A DNA stretch of 37,238 nt from Burkholderiaceae bacterium (GTDB lineage Bacteria > Pseudomonadota > Gammaproteobacteria > Burkholderiales > Burkholderiaceae). The stretch lies in assembly GCA_947452535.1 (NCBI GenBank), contig CANGCM010000013.1, forward strand, positions 1 through 37,238, written 5' to 3'. Shown here one piece after another: positions 36,520-37,238 of this stretch. The notes below the pieces were generated by a model. It was not told the origin of the DNA, made no database searches, and worked only from the letters and a program-made list of their open reading frames with translations. A program made the translations under genes and the position numbers. Every line of letters begins with the position of its first letter. Positions within the stretch are counted from its first letter, which is position 1.

Positions 36520-37238
36520 ATGACCAAGCTAATTTTTCGCAGCTTTTTCTTATTAGCACTACTATTTATTCAGCATTGCAATGCACAAAATTCAACTCCA
36601 GCCTATCCCGCCAAAGCAGTATCAATCGTAGTGGCCTATGCGCCAGGTGGTCTTGGCGACGTCTTGGCCAGAAGGCTCGCAGAAAAACTCAGTACGCGCA
36701 CTAAGCAATCGTTTGTGGTCGAAAATAAACCGGGAGCAACTGGGGCGCTAGGAACCCGTTTTGTAGCAAAAGCTAAACCGGATGGGTATACGCTACTGCT
36801 AGGCCAAACAGGGGAAATGGTTATCAACCCCATCATTAGTAAAGATGTTGGCTATGAGACTAGTAAAGACTTTAGACCAATTGCAGTGATTGGTGAAGCT
36901 CCCCTCATCTTAGTGTCTCCTGGAAACTCAAGTTATCGCACTTTGCAAGAATTTATCAAGCTATCCAAATCCAAACCAGGGTCCTTTACTTATGCATCAT
37001 CAGGAAGCGGCACCCCAGGACACCTTGCGGCAGTGTCCCTAGTGCAAGATATGAACCTCGATATGGCACACGTACCCTATAAGGGCGCAGGCCAAGCAAT
37101 GACAGACTTACTCGGTGGTCACGTCGATATCTTTTTCTCTAGCGCCCCAGCGGTATTGCCACAGATTGAAAGCAAAAATCTCAGGGCGCTCGCAGTCTCC
37201 TCTGAAGCAAGAATGGCTGTGCTACCTGAGGTTCACAC
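36520..37238 (+). CDS. Bug/TctC-family binding protein, N-terminal part (cut by window edge)
   Basis: About 239 residues of a periplasmic carboxylate receptor, open to the right edge. The signal peptide is MTKLIFRSFFLLALLFIQHC plus NA, cut before QNSTPAYPAKAV. Family blocks: IVVAYAPGGLGDVLARRLAE, ENKPGATGALG, DGYTLLLGQTGEM, YASSGSGTPGHLAAVSL and HVPYKGAGQAMTDLLGGHV. It is the only plus-strand gene in this end of the window and diverges from the MmgE/PrpD-Bug trio. The end of the gene and what follows are not visible. Confidence 0.93.
   Translation, partial: MTKLIFRSFFLLALLFIQHCNAQNSTPAYPAKAVSIVVAYAPGGLGDVLARRLAEKLSTRTKQSFVVENKPGATGALGTRFVAKAKPDGYTLLLGQTGEMVINPIISKDVGYETSKDFRPIAVIGEAPLILVSPGNSSYRTLQEFIKLSKSKPGSFTYASSGSGTPGHLAAVSLVQDMNLDMAHVPYKGAGQAMTDLLGGHVDIFFSSAPAVLPQIESKNLRALAVSSEARMAVLPEVH

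Overview
The window looks like a chromosomal segment of a freshwater betaproteobacterium of the Burkholderiales, most likely Polynucleobacter or a close relative. The reasons are moderate GC, densely packed genes, the gatCAB block diverging from mreBCD-mrdA-rodA, a DksA with the reduced-cysteine finger seen in this order, and several orphan Bug/TctC-type binding proteins. The assignment is inferred from gene content and protein style; no search was run.

Left part (1-8922, minus strand). From upstream to downstream the order is gatC-gatA-gatB (Glu/Asp-tRNA amidotransferase, with 4-bp ATGA overlaps), a DUF484 gene overlapping xerC, a His-rich CobW/COG0523 GTPase, then dksA-argB-slmA-metX. The last four lie 24 bp, 22 bp and -4 bp apart and may be one transcription unit. 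metX runs off the left edge.

Cell-shape cluster (8985-14552, plus strand): mreB, mreC, mreD, mrdA (PBP2) and rodA, the elongasome set that builds the rod-shaped wall. A perfect palindromic terminator separates rodA from the convergent HU gene.

Middle (14646-21867): HU, a small membrane-anchored hypothetical, DUF167, beta-carbonic anhydrase, an LpxL-like acyltransferase, an rRNA pseudouridine synthase, prfC (RF3), a DUF2798 membrane protein, a 66-aa basic protein, a MOSC protein and a histidine phosphatase. prfC has no ATG, GTG, TTG or CTG start ahead of its P-loop; an AUU codon at 18329 is the best candidate.

Right part (21920-37238, mostly minus strand) is more accessory: an orphan family-3 binding lipoprotein, panD, DUF1003, a TPR protein, a secreted histidine phosphatase, lipoprotein SodC, an Asp/Glu racemase-fold protein overlapping a Bug receptor gene, a small outer-membrane barrel, a thioester-reductase-like SDR, PsiE, HPP, a type II haloacid dehalogenase, an SRPBCC protein and a two-CBS protein. 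It ends with a cluster of two different MmgE/PrpD proteins around a Bug receptor, facing a further, divergent Bug receptor cut by the right edge. This end looks devoted to uptake and processing of small carboxylic acids; the substrate cannot be read from sequence.

No tRNA, rRNA, insertion sequence, CRISPR array or phage gene was recognised. I found no clear new defence or mobile system. The best leads are the AUU-start prfC, the recurrent TCACCA-plus-hairpin 3' ends, and the carboxylate/MmgE-PrpD cluster.
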